A DNA stretch of 64,000 nucleotides from JAUILH01 sp965230535 (GCA_965230535.1 OZ246010.1:806001-870000); one strand, 5' to 3'; counted from the stretch's first letter, positions 9,077 through 19,030 are shown. Notes: a model not told the origin generated them from the letters alone. Program-made: numbers and translations.

Positions 9077-12000
9077 GGCAGGATTTCAGTTTTATCTCCA
9101 GCGCTAATTACAAGATGATACAGACCTGTTTCCACATTCTCAAGGTCTATCAGTTGCTTGCCTTGAACCTGAGGCAAAATTTGAATAATTCTCCCTCTTG
9201 AATCTGAGATTTTCACCTCTACCATACTCGTAGATTCAACAAAGAACAATCCGTCTGAAGGATTGGGATATACCGAAACCGATTCACTTAACTCAGGAAT
9301 GGAGGTGAAAGACGATATTTGAACAGATCCTTGTATTGAACAGCCATTGGCATCCACCAAATCGTAAGTGTATGTCCCGGAACATAAGCCTGATGGCGTT
9401 AAACCAGATAGAGCCGGATCATCCCACATAATTGAATAAGGAGCTGTTCCTCCCAGCGGCATAACACCAATAGAACCGTCACAACATGTAGGACACGTTT
9501 CATGCAAAGAACTCGCGGAACTTTGCAAGGGTGATGGATCTACTAAAACAACATCCATTGAATCTGAAGGACAGTTTCCGGAAAGTTGGATAACCTCAAC
9601 TTCATAGGTTCCGGCAGGCAAATTAGGGAGTGTTACAGTGGAACCAACCGTGTCTAAGAAGATTTGATTCCCGGCATAGGACACACTCACTTCACTGTTT
9701 GGCAAAATACTCTCAAGCAGAATACTACCCGTTGAATCATTAGAGCACAAAGGATCGATGAAATTCGCTTCAGCACCTCTGGAGAAGTGAAGTACAAAAC
9801 GACTTATTGGATCACCAATATTGGCTGTAAAATGGTACACAGAATCAAGCAAAATATTGGTCCAGGTATCATTAAAAGTATCTTCAAGCAATACACAACT
9901 AAAGTCTGAGATGGCTGCTGTATCAGTAATTTTCAAACTGTGCGCTCCTGTGGAAATCGGCCTATAGTTCAGTGCTATACTCTGGATAAGGGTATCTTCA
10001 TTGAGTGTATTAATCGCATAATCTACACCGTTCAAACTTGTATATAGCTTAGGTACATTGGTAATACCAGACTGATTTTTTCTGGCATCCGCATAAGTAT
10101 CAAATTGGTTATTCGCCACCTGATCGAACCTAAGCACGGTCTCATCCTGATAATTTCCGTCTGACACCTGAATTCTTAGTAAGTCAGTACTGATACTGGA
10201 TGCTTTTAGGAAACCATGGTCCTGGTTGACCTTACAAGATTCTTCAATTGTCAGAGTTGGTGAGGCTGCATCTGCATGTACCATGAAGGCCTGAGAAGAT
10301 GCTATTAGATTGCTTCCTCCATTCGTAGCTGCTCCGGCCACATAAGTTGCATATTGTTGCAAATCAGGATTCCAGATGTAAACAGCATCTTCAATGTTCG
10401 TTTTCGTCCAGTCTGGACTGTCCCAATCAATTGTACATGGATAGGGATTGGCTACCATGTTCCAGCCATCGTCATCCATACTTCCACTTGATGCCGTAAA
10501 GGTGACAGGTAAATTAATACTTCCTGTATTTGCAGGTCCGCGCACATCTACCGTAAAAGGTTGTGTTCCTGTAATTGTATCTCCACACCAAATCCAAAGT
10601 CCTTCTCCCACACCAAGCACGTTATTCATGTTTGACACCGCTATGAAGCCCTGATTAAATGAAGTCCCTACTGTCTCGTCATACGAATACAGTGACGGCC
10701 ACGGATTGCTCGCAGATGGCCAATTAGGATAATCTGATCCCGGGATACCACTGGTGATGAAATCATCATCAAATTGTTCCAGATTTGCTCCTGAAACCGA
10801 GAAAGAGAGGAATCTCCAGTTCGTAGATCCGGCATCAATGAATCTCTGCATCTCAATATCGCCAGTAATCGCTCCTCCGGTGATTTCCACGATTCGAGCT
10901 GTTCCACCAGAATTGGAAATCAGAGTTAATGAATCGTTGGTCATGAAAGTACCGTTTCTCAAATCCAATGAGCCAATGATCTCAACGGTTCCGTTCGAAA
11001 TTTGTGCACCATTGGGATTATTGAGAATAACATTAAAGAATTCTTGAGTTCCCGGATTATTAAAGGCCGCTCTTCCACAGTCTCCTTTAAAATGCAAGGT
11101 TGATGTGTTTTCCGTAAAACTTCCCGAATTGCTCCAGGAACCAAATACATGTAGTTCATTGGTTCCGGAGATTTCCAAACTGGCTCCCGACTCAATTATA
11201 ATGTTCTTACACTTGGTATTTCCATTGATTACCGGATATGTACCCACTCCAGAAGGAATTCTCACATTGATGTTAGAGTCAGGCACTCCATGTGTCCAGT
11301 TAGCGGAAGCAAACCAATCCGTTGAACCTCCCGTCCATCTGGTAGAATCACCTGATATGCCGACAAACAATTCTGCAGTTCCTAACGTAAAATATTGTGC
11401 ATTGCTTAGGTTGATGCCTGAAAAGACGAAAACATCCGAAGAATTTGAACTTGGAGAAATCACAGTGGCATTGTTAAAAATCCCATCGGAATCTGTAAGT
11501 AACCGAACATTAGAAGCGGCACCATAATCGATATCAGACAAGTCAAAACTGATGTTAACAGTGCCAACATCTCCGATTTCACTGCAACGCCAGGTTCTTA
11601 AAAGTCGTGCATTCAAAGAACCAGGCACATCTAATGAATTACACAAATCCTCTCCATCATGTCCCCACAGCAAATAGTCTCCATTATCTAAAGAATTGGG
11701 AACATTGATTCTAACAATTCCGGGGCCTTTAGCATCATGATGCAGGCTTGTTCCGCTTTCACGTCCGATTCCTGCCATATCATGGTCATAATCTCCGTTT
11801 CCGGAATTGTCCATGGTATAATTATCATTTGTCCCCTGAGCAATGTCATATTTAGCGGAAAGGTAGTTTTCCACTATTAATCTCATGGTACTATTAAGAG
11901 AGAAATTGTAGATGATAAATTCGGCAATGTCACCACCAAAATACTGTCCATTACCTCCTGAGGTTCCGGTTTCATAGAAAGTATCCTGATTTTTAGCCCC

Positions 12001-13935
12001 AATTCCAATATCTCCCGAATGCGCGTATAATCTTCCTACATTGTTGATGGTTCCAACATTATTTCCATCCAGATACACTTCTATAGTTCCAGTAACATTG
12101 TTATTGCCCTGATAAACCACAGATAAATTATAGGCTGTATTTGCAGCAATACCTGTATTAACAGAAGCGAAATTCCATGGTGCTCCTGCCCCATCGTTAT
12201 TCACGTTCCAACCACCAACATATATTCTCCCATTAAAGATGTATATGTTAAGTCCTCTGATTGTACCGCCTTCCTCAAAAAGAACCTGCCTGCTATTCAC
12301 ATTGTTTCCGGTTCTAAAAGTCATAAAGAATGTACGCGCGGAAGCTGCCGCCAAATTCAAGTCCGTGTTATCCGGAATTTCTAAAAAGTCATTCGAACCA
12401 TCAAACCGGATAACCGGATGATCATTGAGTAAGCTTGCTGCATCATTTTGGAAAGTTGGTCTGGCAGAATTAGAATTCTGGATGGCATTGTTCGTGTTCC
12501 CGCCATCGTTATTCCAGGTACTCACTACATTACCATCATTGAGATTTAACTGATCGGCTCTAAACCAAAAACGATACCTATCATCGTTAAGTACTCCTCC
12601 TGGTCCTGTATTACCTATTAAACTTGAATTGATCCCCAGACAAACATGGTCATTGGCATCCAAATCTATTCCTGAAAAGGTTAAAATTCCCGAGTTTAAG
12701 CTGGTCGGATTGTGAATCGTTGCGTCAGAAAAATCAGTGTCCACAGGATCTACAAGTAAAAAGTAATCTCCTATCCCCGAACCGCTCAGCACTAAACCTG
12801 AAATGTCCATCAAGACATTATGGTTTCCTACTTCTCCCTGTTCATCAATCCTCCATACCCGTTCCAACCTGTAATCAATTGTTGCGGGAGTTCCTGCAGC
12901 TGTTTCTATAAGATCTCCGTTGTCATGGCCAAAGATCAGGTATTCGTTGTTAGATAAGTTGCCTGCAGAGTTAACTCTGAGAATGGACTGTCCCTGACCA
13001 TCCGTACTGTTGCTGCCATCGTTTGCCTGACCTATTCCGGCCACATCAAAATCATAATTTCCATTACCGACATTGTCCATACTATACTGATTACCGCTGA
13101 GCAATGGGACATTGTATTTTGCTGATAAGTAGTTATTAATTAGGTCTACTTCTGCATCATTAATGGTAATGGTATACTGGATAAACTCAGCCAAATCGCC
13201 ATTGAAGTAATTGCCTGTCCCACCAGAAGATCCATTTTCGAATACTGTTGCTGAGTTCTTTGCTCCTAAGCCAATTGCTCCTGAATGAGCGTACAATTGC
13301 CCAACATTGTTGATGGTACCGAAATTCTGTCCATCGAGATAAGCATCAATGGTACCGGTTAGTCCGTTGTTGCCCTGCATGACAAAACCAAAAACGTAAG
13401 TCGTATTGGCAAGAATACCTGTATTGACATGAGAGAAGCCCCATGGAGCACCTGCGCCATCGTTGTTAAAGTTCCAGGCTCCTACATATACATTGCCGTT
13501 AAAGATATACGCATTTAAACCTCTTACAGTTCCTCCCTCTTCATATAGCACTTGTCGTGATGTTACATCCGCCCCGGTTCTGAAAACGAACCAGTACGTT
13601 CGGTTGTGCGTAGCAGCTAAGTTAATGTCATTGGAATTGGGAATGCTGAAAAAATCGTTGTTACCATCAAATCTGATAACGGGGTGTCCATTAATCAGAG
13701 AAGCAGGGTCAGATTGGAACGTAGGCTGACGTGACCCGGTATTTTGTACCGCAGCAGTTCCATTACCACCTAAATTCTGCCATGTGCTCACTGAGGAACC
13801 ATCCACCACCGACAACGTGCTTGCGTCATACCAATATCTATTGGTCGCATCACCATCTACTCCACCAGGTCCTTCCTGGGCATATGAATAAGAAATAAAG
13901 ATGTAAAAAATAGCAGCAACTAATAATTTTAACAT
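9061..13935 (-). CDS. Giant T9SS-exported surface protein with duplicated LamG-like modules
   Basis: A 1624-residue secreted protein. A signal peptide (residues 1-20, ending SYSYAQ) is followed by two homologous modules of about 420 residues (roughly 30-445 and 450-870). Each has a concanavalin/LamG-like part (YWYDAS / FWFRAD, ..NGHPVIRFDGNNDF..) and a tail containing NYLSAKYN..DNVGNGNYD and ..AGIG. Residues about 875-1060 form a different beta-rich region starting RWTGGSTDWFASANW. SprB-like repeats occur near 1450-1540 (CCDGSIGVMPLGGTAPYSI..W and GTYTYDLVDANGCS). The C-terminus (SVSVYPNPSDGLFFVE to the end) is a type A T9SS sorting domain. The start is ATG 13935, one codon after a TTG. Role: probably a cell-surface adhesin or carbohydrate-binding protein. 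Confidence 0.88.
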   Translation of the reverse strand: MLKLLVAAIFYIFISYSYAQEGPGGVDGDATNRYWYDASTLSVVDGSSVSTWQNLGGNGTAAVQNTGSRQPTFQSDPASLINGHPVIRFDGNNDFFSIPNSNDINLAATHNRTYWFVFRTGADVTSRQVLYEEGGTVRGLNAYIFNGNVYVGAWNFNNDGAGAPWGFSHVNTGILANTTYVFGFVMQGNNGLTGTIDAYLDGQNFGTINNVGQLYAHSGAIGLGAKNSATVFENGSSGGTGNYFNGDLAEFIQYTITINDAEVDLINNYLSAKYNVPLLSGNQYSMDNVGNGNYDFDVAGIGQANDGSNSTDGQGQSILRVNSAGNLSNNEYLIFGHDNGDLIETAAGTPATIDYRLERVWRIDEQGEVGNHNVLMDISGLVLSGSGIGDYFLLVDPVDTDFSDATIHNPTSLNSGILTFSGIDLDANDHVCLGINSSLIGNTGPGGVLNDDRYRFWFRADQLNLNDGNVVSTWNNDGGNTNNAIQNSNSARPTFQNDAASLLNDHPVIRFDGSNDFLEIPDNTDLNLAAASARTFFMTFRTGNNVNSRQVLFEEGGTIRGLNIYIFNGRIYVGGWNVNNDGAGAPWNFASVNTGIAANTAYNLSVVYQGNNNVTGTIEVYLDGNNVGTINNVGRLYAHSGDIGIGAKNQDTFYETGTSGGNGQYFGGDIAEFIIYNFSLNSTMRLIVENYLSAKYDIAQGTNDNYTMDNSGNGDYDHDMAGIGRESGTSLHHDAKGPGIVRINVPNSLDNGDYLLWGHDGEDLCNSLDVPGSLNARLLRTWRCSEIGDVGTVNISFDLSDIDYGAASNVRLLTDSDGIFNNATVISPSSNSSDVFVFSGINLSNAQYFTLGTAELFVGISGDSTRWTGGSTDWFASANWTHGVPDSNINVRIPSGVGTYPVINGNTKCKNIIIESGASLEISGTNELHVFGSWSNSGSFTENTSTLHFKGDCGRAAFNNPGTQEFFNVILNNPNGAQISNGTVEIIGSLDLRNGTFMTNDSLTLISNSGGTARIVEITGGAITGDIEMQRFIDAGSTNWRFLSFSVSGANLEQFDDDFITSGIPGSDYPNWPSASNPWPSLYSYDETVGTSFNQGFIAVSNMNNVLGVGEGLWIWCGDTITGTQPFTVDVRGPANTGSINLPVTFTASSGSMDDDGWNMVANPYPCTIDWDSPDWTKTNIEDAVYIWNPDLQQYATYVAGAATNGGSNLIASSQAFMVHADAASPTLTIEESCKVNQDHGFLKASSISTDLLRIQVSDGNYQDETVLRFDQVANNQFDTYADARKNQSGITNVPKLYTSLNGVDYAINTLNEDTLIQSIALNYRPISTGAHSLKITDTAAISDFSCVLLEDTFNDTWTNILLDSVYHFTANIGDPISRFVLHFSRGAEANFIDPLCSNDSTGSILLESILPNSEVSVSYAGNQIFLDTVGSTVTLPNLPAGTYEVEVIQLSGNCPSDSMDVVLVDPSPLQSSASSLHETCPTCCDGSIGVMPLGGTAPYSIMWDDPALSGLTPSGLCSGTYTYDLVDANGCSIQGSVQISSFTSIPELSESVSVYPNPSDGLFFVESTSMVEVKISDSRGRIIQILPQVQGKQLIDLENVETGLYHLVISAGDKTEILPLIIE

Positions 13936-14010
13936 CAAGTCCTAAAATACGGAAACAATTCCAAGAAGGTTCGCAAAAACCTTCTAAATGCATAATTTTT
14001 AGACGAATGG

Positions 14011-14997
14011 TTATTTTAAGGACTTATAATACCAATCTATGGCAGCTGCAATTCCTCGCTCAAAATTGAATTTCGGATCGTACTTAAGAAATCTTTTTGC
14101 TTTGGTAATATCTGCCAGGGAATCTCTGACATCTCCAATTCTTGGCTCAACTTTTTTAGGCATTACCTGCCCCACCTCAGGGTTGATGTCCGACAACGCA
14201 ACCTGAATGCTGGCAACCACTTTATTCACGCTTACCGACTCTCCGCAAGCGACATTATAAACCTGGTTTAATGCAGACTCATCAGAAACAGTAGCTGCCA
14301 AATTGATGGCCTGAATGACATTATCTATATAGGTAAAATCTCTGGTTTGTTCTCCATCTCCATAGATCACAGGTGACTCAAGCTTCATCAATGCAGAAAT
14401 AAATCTTGGGATGGCTGCAGCATAAGCGCCATCTGGTCTTTGTTTTCGACCAAAAACGTTAAAGTACCTCAATCCAATCAGCTCAAGATCATATAAATTG
14501 GCATATACCCCGGCATATAGCTCATCAACATGTTTAGAAACTGCATAGGGAGATAACTGTGTTCCTATGGAATCTTCAACTTTAGGAGAATCCTTAATAT
14601 CTCCATACACAGAAGAACTGGAAGCAAAGACCAATCGTTTGATTTTATTGACTTTGCAGGCCTCCAAAACATTTAAAAAGCCGGTGATATTTACATTGTT
14701 GGTAGAAAGCGGATCATCAATTGATCTTGGAACGGACCCCAGAGCTGCCTGATGAAGCACTAAATCCGTGCCCTTCATGGCAGACGTAATTGCTTCTAAA
14801 TCGCAAATAGAGCCTTCTATAAAAGTAAAGTTAGGGTGGTCGATGAAATCATCTAAGTTGGATTTCAAACCCGTTGACAAATCATCAAAGCAGATCACCT
14901 CATTGTTATTTGCAACCAGAGATTCGCATAGATTCGAACCAATGAATCCGGCTCCACCGGTTACCAATACTTTTTTAGATGATAATACCCCTTCCAT
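14011..14997 (-). CDS. UDP-N-acetylglucosamine 4-epimerase-like SDR enzyme (WbpP/TviC family)
   Basis: A 328-residue extended short-chain dehydrogenase. The NAD-binding loop is VTGGAGFIGSNL near residue 12 and the catalytic YxxxK is YAVSK near residue 152, preceded by SSSSVYG. The stretch HQAALGSVPRSIDDP near residue 86 is characteristic of the WbpP/TviC subgroup that interconverts UDP-GlcNAc and UDP-GalNAc (or their uronic acids) for surface polysaccharide. It shares a TAATG stop/start overlap with the RNase Y gene upstream, so it is the last gene of the zapA-rny operon. This is an odd place for a nucleotide-sugar enzyme, and it is not next to either polysaccharide locus. Confidence 0.85.
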   Translation of the reverse strand: MEGVLSSKKVLVTGGAGFIGSNLCESLVANNNEVICFDDLSTGLKSNLDDFIDHPNFTFIEGSICDLEAITSAMKGTDLVLHQAALGSVPRSIDDPLSTNNVNITGFLNVLEACKVNKIKRLVFASSSSVYGDIKDSPKVEDSIGTQLSPYAVSKHVDELYAGVYANLYDLELIGLRYFNVFGRKQRPDGAYAAAIPRFISALMKLESPVIYGDGEQTRDFTYIDNVIQAINLAATVSDESALNQVYNVACGESVSVNKVVASIQVALSDINPEVGQVMPKKVEPRIGDVRDSLADITKAKRFLKYDPKFNFERGIAAAIDWYYKSLK

Positions 14998-16538
14998 TAT
15001 TTGGCGTAGTTAACAGATCGTTTTTCACGTATTACGGTCACCTTCACTTGTCCCGGATATGTCATGTCATGCTGAATTTTCTGAGAAATCTCAAAAGATA
15101 ATTCATCTGCTCTTTTATCCGATACTTTTTCACTTTCAACCATCACTCTTAATTCTCTTCCTGCCTGAATCGCATAAGCTTTCATTACTCCAGGATAAGC
15201 CAAAGCAGTGCTTTCCAATTCTTTGATTCGTTTGATATAGGACTCAACAATTTCTCGTCTGGCTCCTGGTCTTGCGCCCGAAACGGCATCACATACCTGA
15301 ACGATCGGTGCGATCAATGTGGTCATTTCAATTTCATCATGGTGAGCTCCAATGGCATTTGTTACATCTTTCTTCTCACCATACTTCTCGGCCAATTTCA
15401 TACCGAGAATTGCGTGCGGTACTTCTGGTTCATCATCCGGCACTTTTCCAATATCATGCAACAGACCTGCTCTTTTGGCCACCTTAGTATTTAAGCCTAA
15501 TTCTGAGGCCATGGTAGCACACAGGTTAGCTACTTCCCTACTATGCTGCAGAAGGTTTTGTCCGTAAGATGATCTGTACTTCATTCTACCAACCATTCTG
15601 GTTAACTCAGGATGCAATCCATGAATACCCAAATCGATACAAGTACGTTTTCCGGTTTCAATAATTTCTTCTTCCAGATTCTTTCTTGTCTTAGCTACAA
15701 TCTCTTCAATTCTGGCTGGGTGGATCCTTCCATCAGTTACCAGTTGATGAAGTGACAGTCTTGCAATTTCCCTTCTCACAGGATCGAAACAAGATAAAAT
15801 AATGGCTTCAGGGGTATCATCTACAATAATTTCCACTCCTGTAGCCGATTCCAAAGCACGAATATTTCGGCCTTCACGTCCAATGATTCTTCCTTTGATT
15901 TCGTCACTTTCAATATTGAAAACGGATACCGAATTCTCAATGGCATGTTCCGTAGCTACTCTTTGAATGGTTTGAATGACAATTTTCTTAGCTTGCTTTC
16001 CGGCCTCCAATTTGGCTTCATCAGCAATGTCCTTAATGTAAGCCATTGCGTCTGTTCTGGCTTCATCCTTTAGTGCTTCTACCAACTGAACCTTGGCCTC
16101 ATCCTGAGAATATCCTGAGATTTTTTCAAGCTCATTGACATTCTTTCTGTAAGCCTTTTCCAACTCACCCTGCTTTTTGTTGACCACATCCAATTGGTCA
16201 TTTAGATTTTGCCTGATAGAGTCAAGTTTCCTTTCTTTTCTTTTGTTCTCTTCGATTTGTTGAGACAGCTTTTTATCTCTGGCTTTGAGTCTGTCTTCAT
16301 TCGATTGCATTTTTCTGTTGCGATCGTTGATAGACTTTTCGTGTTCCTCTTTTAGCTGTAAAAACTTCTCTTTTGCCTGAAGGATTTTATCTTTTTTGAT
16401 GGCCTCTGCTTCCTTAGCTGCTGATCTAATTGCGGCTTCCTTCTTCTTCTTCATGGCGGAATTTAAGATACCCCATACAGCGGCTCCGCCGACGATGATA
16501 CCAATTGCTAATCCGACCACAATACTCATTGTGTCCAT
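14997..16538 (-). CDS. rny: Ribonuclease Y
   Basis: A 513-residue membrane-anchored endoribonuclease that initiates mRNA decay. It has the full RNase Y plan: an N-terminal transmembrane helix (residues about 5-25, IVVGLAIGIIVGGAAVWGIL), a long charged coiled coil (about 30-160), a KH domain with the IGREGRNIRALE loop near residue 217, and an HD domain with HDIGK near residue 360 as metal-binding catalytic site. Length is typical. It lies 27 bases downstream of zapA on the same strand and overlaps the epimerase start by one base. The linkage with zapA is known in Flavobacteriia. Confidence 0.95.
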   Translation of the reverse strand: MDTMSIVVGLAIGIIVGGAAVWGILNSAMKKKKEAAIRSAAKEAEAIKKDKILQAKEKFLQLKEEHEKSINDRNRKMQSNEDRLKARDKKLSQQIEENKRKERKLDSIRQNLNDQLDVVNKKQGELEKAYRKNVNELEKISGYSQDEAKVQLVEALKDEARTDAMAYIKDIADEAKLEAGKQAKKIVIQTIQRVATEHAIENSVSVFNIESDEIKGRIIGREGRNIRALESATGVEIIVDDTPEAIILSCFDPVRREIARLSLHQLVTDGRIHPARIEEIVAKTRKNLEEEIIETGKRTCIDLGIHGLHPELTRMVGRMKYRSSYGQNLLQHSREVANLCATMASELGLNTKVAKRAGLLHDIGKVPDDEPEVPHAILGMKLAEKYGEKKDVTNAIGAHHDEIEMTTLIAPIVQVCDAVSGARPGARREIVESYIKRIKELESTALAYPGVMKAYAIQAGRELRVMVESEKVSDKRADELSFEISQKIQHDMTYPGQVKVTVIREKRSVNYAK

Positions 16539-16565
16539 AACATTCTATTTTATGAAAACGGGAAA

Positions 16566-16850
16566 CTACTCGGCTAAGAGTTTATCTAACTGACCGTCGA
16601 TTTCGGACAATTCATTTTCTATCTCACTATAATCTGGTTCTGGCGCTTCTGCTTCCGTTTTTGTGGCTATTTGCAAACATGTCATAGCCAACAAATCCTG
16701 CATATCCTTAACAGCATAACTGTCTTGAAGTACCTTGATAGATTCATTGATATTTTTAGCTGCACGACGAATCACTTCCTCTTCATCTCTTTTGATTGTA
16801 AGGGGATAGGTTCTTCCTCCAATAATCAATTTTATAGATAACTCGCTCAT
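16566..16850 (-). CDS. zapA: Cell division protein ZapA
   Basis: A 94-residue ZapA-family protein: an N-terminal beta-rich head (LSIKLIIGGRTYPLTIKRDEEE) followed by a helical coiled-coil tail. ZapA binds FtsZ filaments and bundles them in the division ring. The helix around residues 25-65 (IRRAAKNINESIKVL) matches the family pattern. It is six bases downstream of the small coiled-coil gene and 27 bases upstream of rny, forming one operon driven by the promoter at 17169-17199. Length is normal for the family. Confidence 0.88.
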   Translation of the reverse strand: MSELSIKLIIGGRTYPLTIKRDEEEVIRRAAKNINESIKVLQDSYAVKDMQDLLAMTCLQIATKTEAEAPEPDYSEIENELSEIDGQLDKLLAE

Positions 16851-16856
16851 GCGTTC

Positions 16857-17147
16857 TTAACCGTTTAAAAGTGCTATGCACTTGTCAATTTCCCTAACCA
16901 ATTCATTAATCTTCAGCTTGGTCTCCGTCACTGCTTCTCCTCCTCCTGATAATGAATTAGCCATTCTTAATTTTCCGTTCTCCTCTTCTAACTTTTCTAT
17001 TTCCTGTTGCTTTGAATCCAATTGCTCAGATAAATCCCCAATCATTTTTTTCAAAGTCATCTTTTCCTCTTCAGCTTTTTCCGTTCTCTGATTCAGAAGT
17101 TCTATCTTCTGGGAAATATTTTGAATTATGGGGCTTAGTTTGCTCAT
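16857..17147 (-). CDS. Small coiled-coil protein upstream of ZapA (ZapB-like in size)
   Basis: A 96-residue, highly charged protein predicted to be almost entirely coiled coil, with heptad-like runs such as LEEENGKLRMANSL. The C-terminal part (KINELVREIDKCIALLNG) looks like a short capping helix. It has no catalytic motif. Its place directly before zapA suggests a division-associated partner, similar in size and composition to ZapB of proteobacteria, but homology cannot be claimed from this. Similar small genes at this position are sometimes misannotated as tRNA-synthetase fragments. The start is taken as ATG 17147 (MSKLSPII). The upstream TTG at 17159 would add four residues. Confidence 0.7.
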   Translation of the reverse strand: MSKLSPIIQNISQKIELLNQRTEKAEEEKMTLKKMIGDLSEQLDSKQQEIEKLEEENGKLRMANSLSGGGEAVTETKLKINELVREIDKCIALLNG

Positions 17148-17168
17148 CAGATTAATCAATCAACACTA

Positions 17169-17199
17169 CAAATTTAACAGAGCTTCCCGGCTTTTCAAA
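17169..17199 (-). promoter_or_regulatory. Promoter of the zapA-rny-epimerase operon
   Basis: On the minus strand TTTG (17196-17199), 19 bases, TAAATTTG (17169-17176), an exact match to the Bacteroidota consensus. The -7 element ends 21 bases before the ATG at 17147, so this transcript has a short leader of about 17 bases, in contrast to the leaderless-type promoter firing the other way. Confidence 0.65.
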
Positions 17200-17240
17200 T
17201 TTTTAACCTCATAATGTTTAAAGACCAGCATTGATGTATG

Positions 17241-17270
17241 TTGCAGGGCTTTGTTTTGACCGTATTTTTG
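17241..17270 (+). promoter_or_regulatory. Promoter of the M23 peptidase gene, probable leaderless start
   Basis: TTG (17241-17243), 19 bases, TATTTTTG (17263-17270), then five bases and ATG at 17276. Spacing and sequence match the Bacteroidota consensus exactly. Transcription should begin at or within a few bases of the start codon. It also rules out the TTG/ATG starts at 17231/17234, which lie upstream of the inferred transcription start. Confidence 0.65.
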
Positions 17271-17275
17271 ACACT

Positions 17276-19030
17276 ATGAAGCACGCAAAAAACACTACTA
17301 AACTCACTATTTTCAGGTATTTGAAGATCATCTTTATCTCTGGTTTGTGTGCAGTCCCCATTTGTAAACATAGTTATGCACAAGAAGGACCTGAAAAAGG
17401 GTATTTCAGATCTCCACTCAATATTCCACTTTTTTTATCAGGAAATTTTGGGGAAATGAGAACCAATCATTTCCATACCGGTCTGGATATAAAAACTGCC
17501 GGTGTAGAAGGACAAAAGGTCCTTGCAGCGGCAGATGGCTACGTTTCCAGAATCAAGAAAAGTCCCTGGGGTTATGGCAACGTTTTGTATGTTGAACACC
17601 CAAACGGATACACTACAGTTTATGCCCATTTAAGCAAATTCAGCAGCGAGATTGAAGCGTTCTATAAAGAAGCTCAAAAGAAGAAAGAAAAATACAGTCT
17701 GGATCTTTATCCGGGACCAAGCATGTTGAAAGTGAGCAAAGGTGATCTCATTGCTTTGAGTGGAAATTCTGGGAGCTCTGGTGGCCCACATCTTCATTTT
17801 GAGATTCGTGAAACCAAAACGGAAAATCCATTAAATCCACTGTTGTATGGCTTCAGTATCAAAGACAATATTCCTCCAAGAATCCAGGGAATTCGTATTT
17901 ACAGTTTTCCTAACGACAGCATGGCTGGTGTAGCAAGAAGAAGTCATCTGGTGGGTCCATCGGGCGGAACCTACAAGCTCAGAAATCAAGAAAACATTGA
18001 ACTATTGGGGTATGGAACTTACGGTTTGGCTGTTCACACCACAGACATGTTAAATGGATCCGGGAACATTTGCGGGGTTTTTAATATCAAATTGTATTTA
18101 GATGATGAATTGATTTACGAGCATGTGATGGATGGACTCGATTTCTACACCAACAGATACATGAATTCTCATACCGATTACGCGCTTTTTCGTGAGACTA
18201 AAAAAAGCTTCCATAAATGCTTCAATGAGCCCAATAACAAGCTGGAGATCTACGAAACGGTAAAAAACCGAGGACTATTTGAAATAAACGACACCAAAGT
18301 TCATCGGGTTTCCTATGAAATCAAGGATGTTCATGGCAATTTGTCTAAACTGAGTTTTACAATTCAGAATAAACAAGCATCCAAAATTAATTCTGTTTCT
18401 CTTCCGAAAAATCACATTAAATGCTGCTCAGCCAGTGAGTATTTGCAAGACGACATTCAATACTTTTTCCCGGAAGGCACAGTATACAACAACACGCCCA
18501 TTAAATACTCAGTATCTGAAGCCGGGAGTAAGTGGATTCACAGTTCCAAACACCACATCAATTCAACAGACATTCCGGTACAGCAGTATTACACGATCAA
18601 TATAAAATGTGATGTACCTGAAAACCTAAGTGAGAAAGCAATTGTTGTTGAAGAAGACAGAGGGCGCTTGTACGCGCAGGGGGGCAGGTACAGAAATGGC
18701 TGGGTAAAAGCACGTGTTCGTTCGTTTGGCACTCATTATGTCATGATCGATACAGTTCCTCCGCAAATCAGCTTTGTAAATGTTTATGAAGGGCGCAGAT
18801 TTGGCTCACGGGTTATGTACATCAAGGCCCCCGACAATCTTTCTGGTGTAAAAGACTACAACGCATTTATTAATGACAATTGGGCGCCGGCAGAATACAA
18901 TTCTAAAAAAGGGCGTTACGAAATTAGAATGAGTGATATTTCTTTACCATCCGGAGAACATACTTTACGCTTTGAAGCGACAGATGAACGTGGAAATTCC
19001 AGTAAACGAGCCGTTAATTTTACACGCTAA
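17276..19030 (+). CDS. M23 family metallopeptidase (LytM-type) with C-terminal Ig-like extension
   Basis: A 584-residue envelope protein. The N-terminal signal sequence ends near SYAQEG (about residue 37). The LytM/M23 domain (about 50-185) keeps the zinc and catalytic residues: HFHTGLDI (H..D), VYAHLS and PHLHFE. M23 enzymes cut peptide cross-links in peptidoglycan. The remaining 400 residues are beta-rich and end in LPSGEHTLRFEATDERGNSSKRA, an Ig-like or Big-like fold that may position the enzyme. No T9SS sorting domain is present. The stop codon TAA shares three bases with the TAG of the convergent DUF4403 gene, so the 3' ends of the two transcripts overlap. Confidence 0.88.
   Translation: MKHAKNTTKLTIFRYLKIIFISGLCAVPICKHSYAQEGPEKGYFRSPLNIPLFLSGNFGEMRTNHFHTGLDIKTAGVEGQKVLAAADGYVSRIKKSPWGYGNVLYVEHPNGYTTVYAHLSKFSSEIEAFYKEAQKKKEKYSLDLYPGPSMLKVSKGDLIALSGNSGSSGGPHLHFEIRETKTENPLNPLLYGFSIKDNIPPRIQGIRIYSFPNDSMAGVARRSHLVGPSGGTYKLRNQENIELLGYGTYGLAVHTTDMLNGSGNICGVFNIKLYLDDELIYEHVMDGLDFYTNRYMNSHTDYALFRETKKSFHKCFNEPNNKLEIYETVKNRGLFEINDTKVHRVSYEIKDVHGNLSKLSFTIQNKQASKINSVSLPKNHIKCCSASEYLQDDIQYFFPEGTVYNNTPIKYSVSEAGSKWIHSSKHHINSTDIPVQQYYTINIKCDVPENLSEKAIVVEEDRGRLYAQGGRYRNGWVKARVRSFGTHYVMIDTVPPQISFVNVYEGRRFGSRVMYIKAPDNLSGVKDYNAFINDNWAPAEYNSKKGRYEIRMSDISLPSGEHTLRFEATDERGNSSKRAVNFTR

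Noticed and set aside
11800..13800. Similar DNA blocks near 11.9-12.5 kb and 13.1-13.7 kb as an assembly duplication
   Set aside because: Identity is only about 70 percent and both copies keep an open frame, as expected from an old domain duplication.
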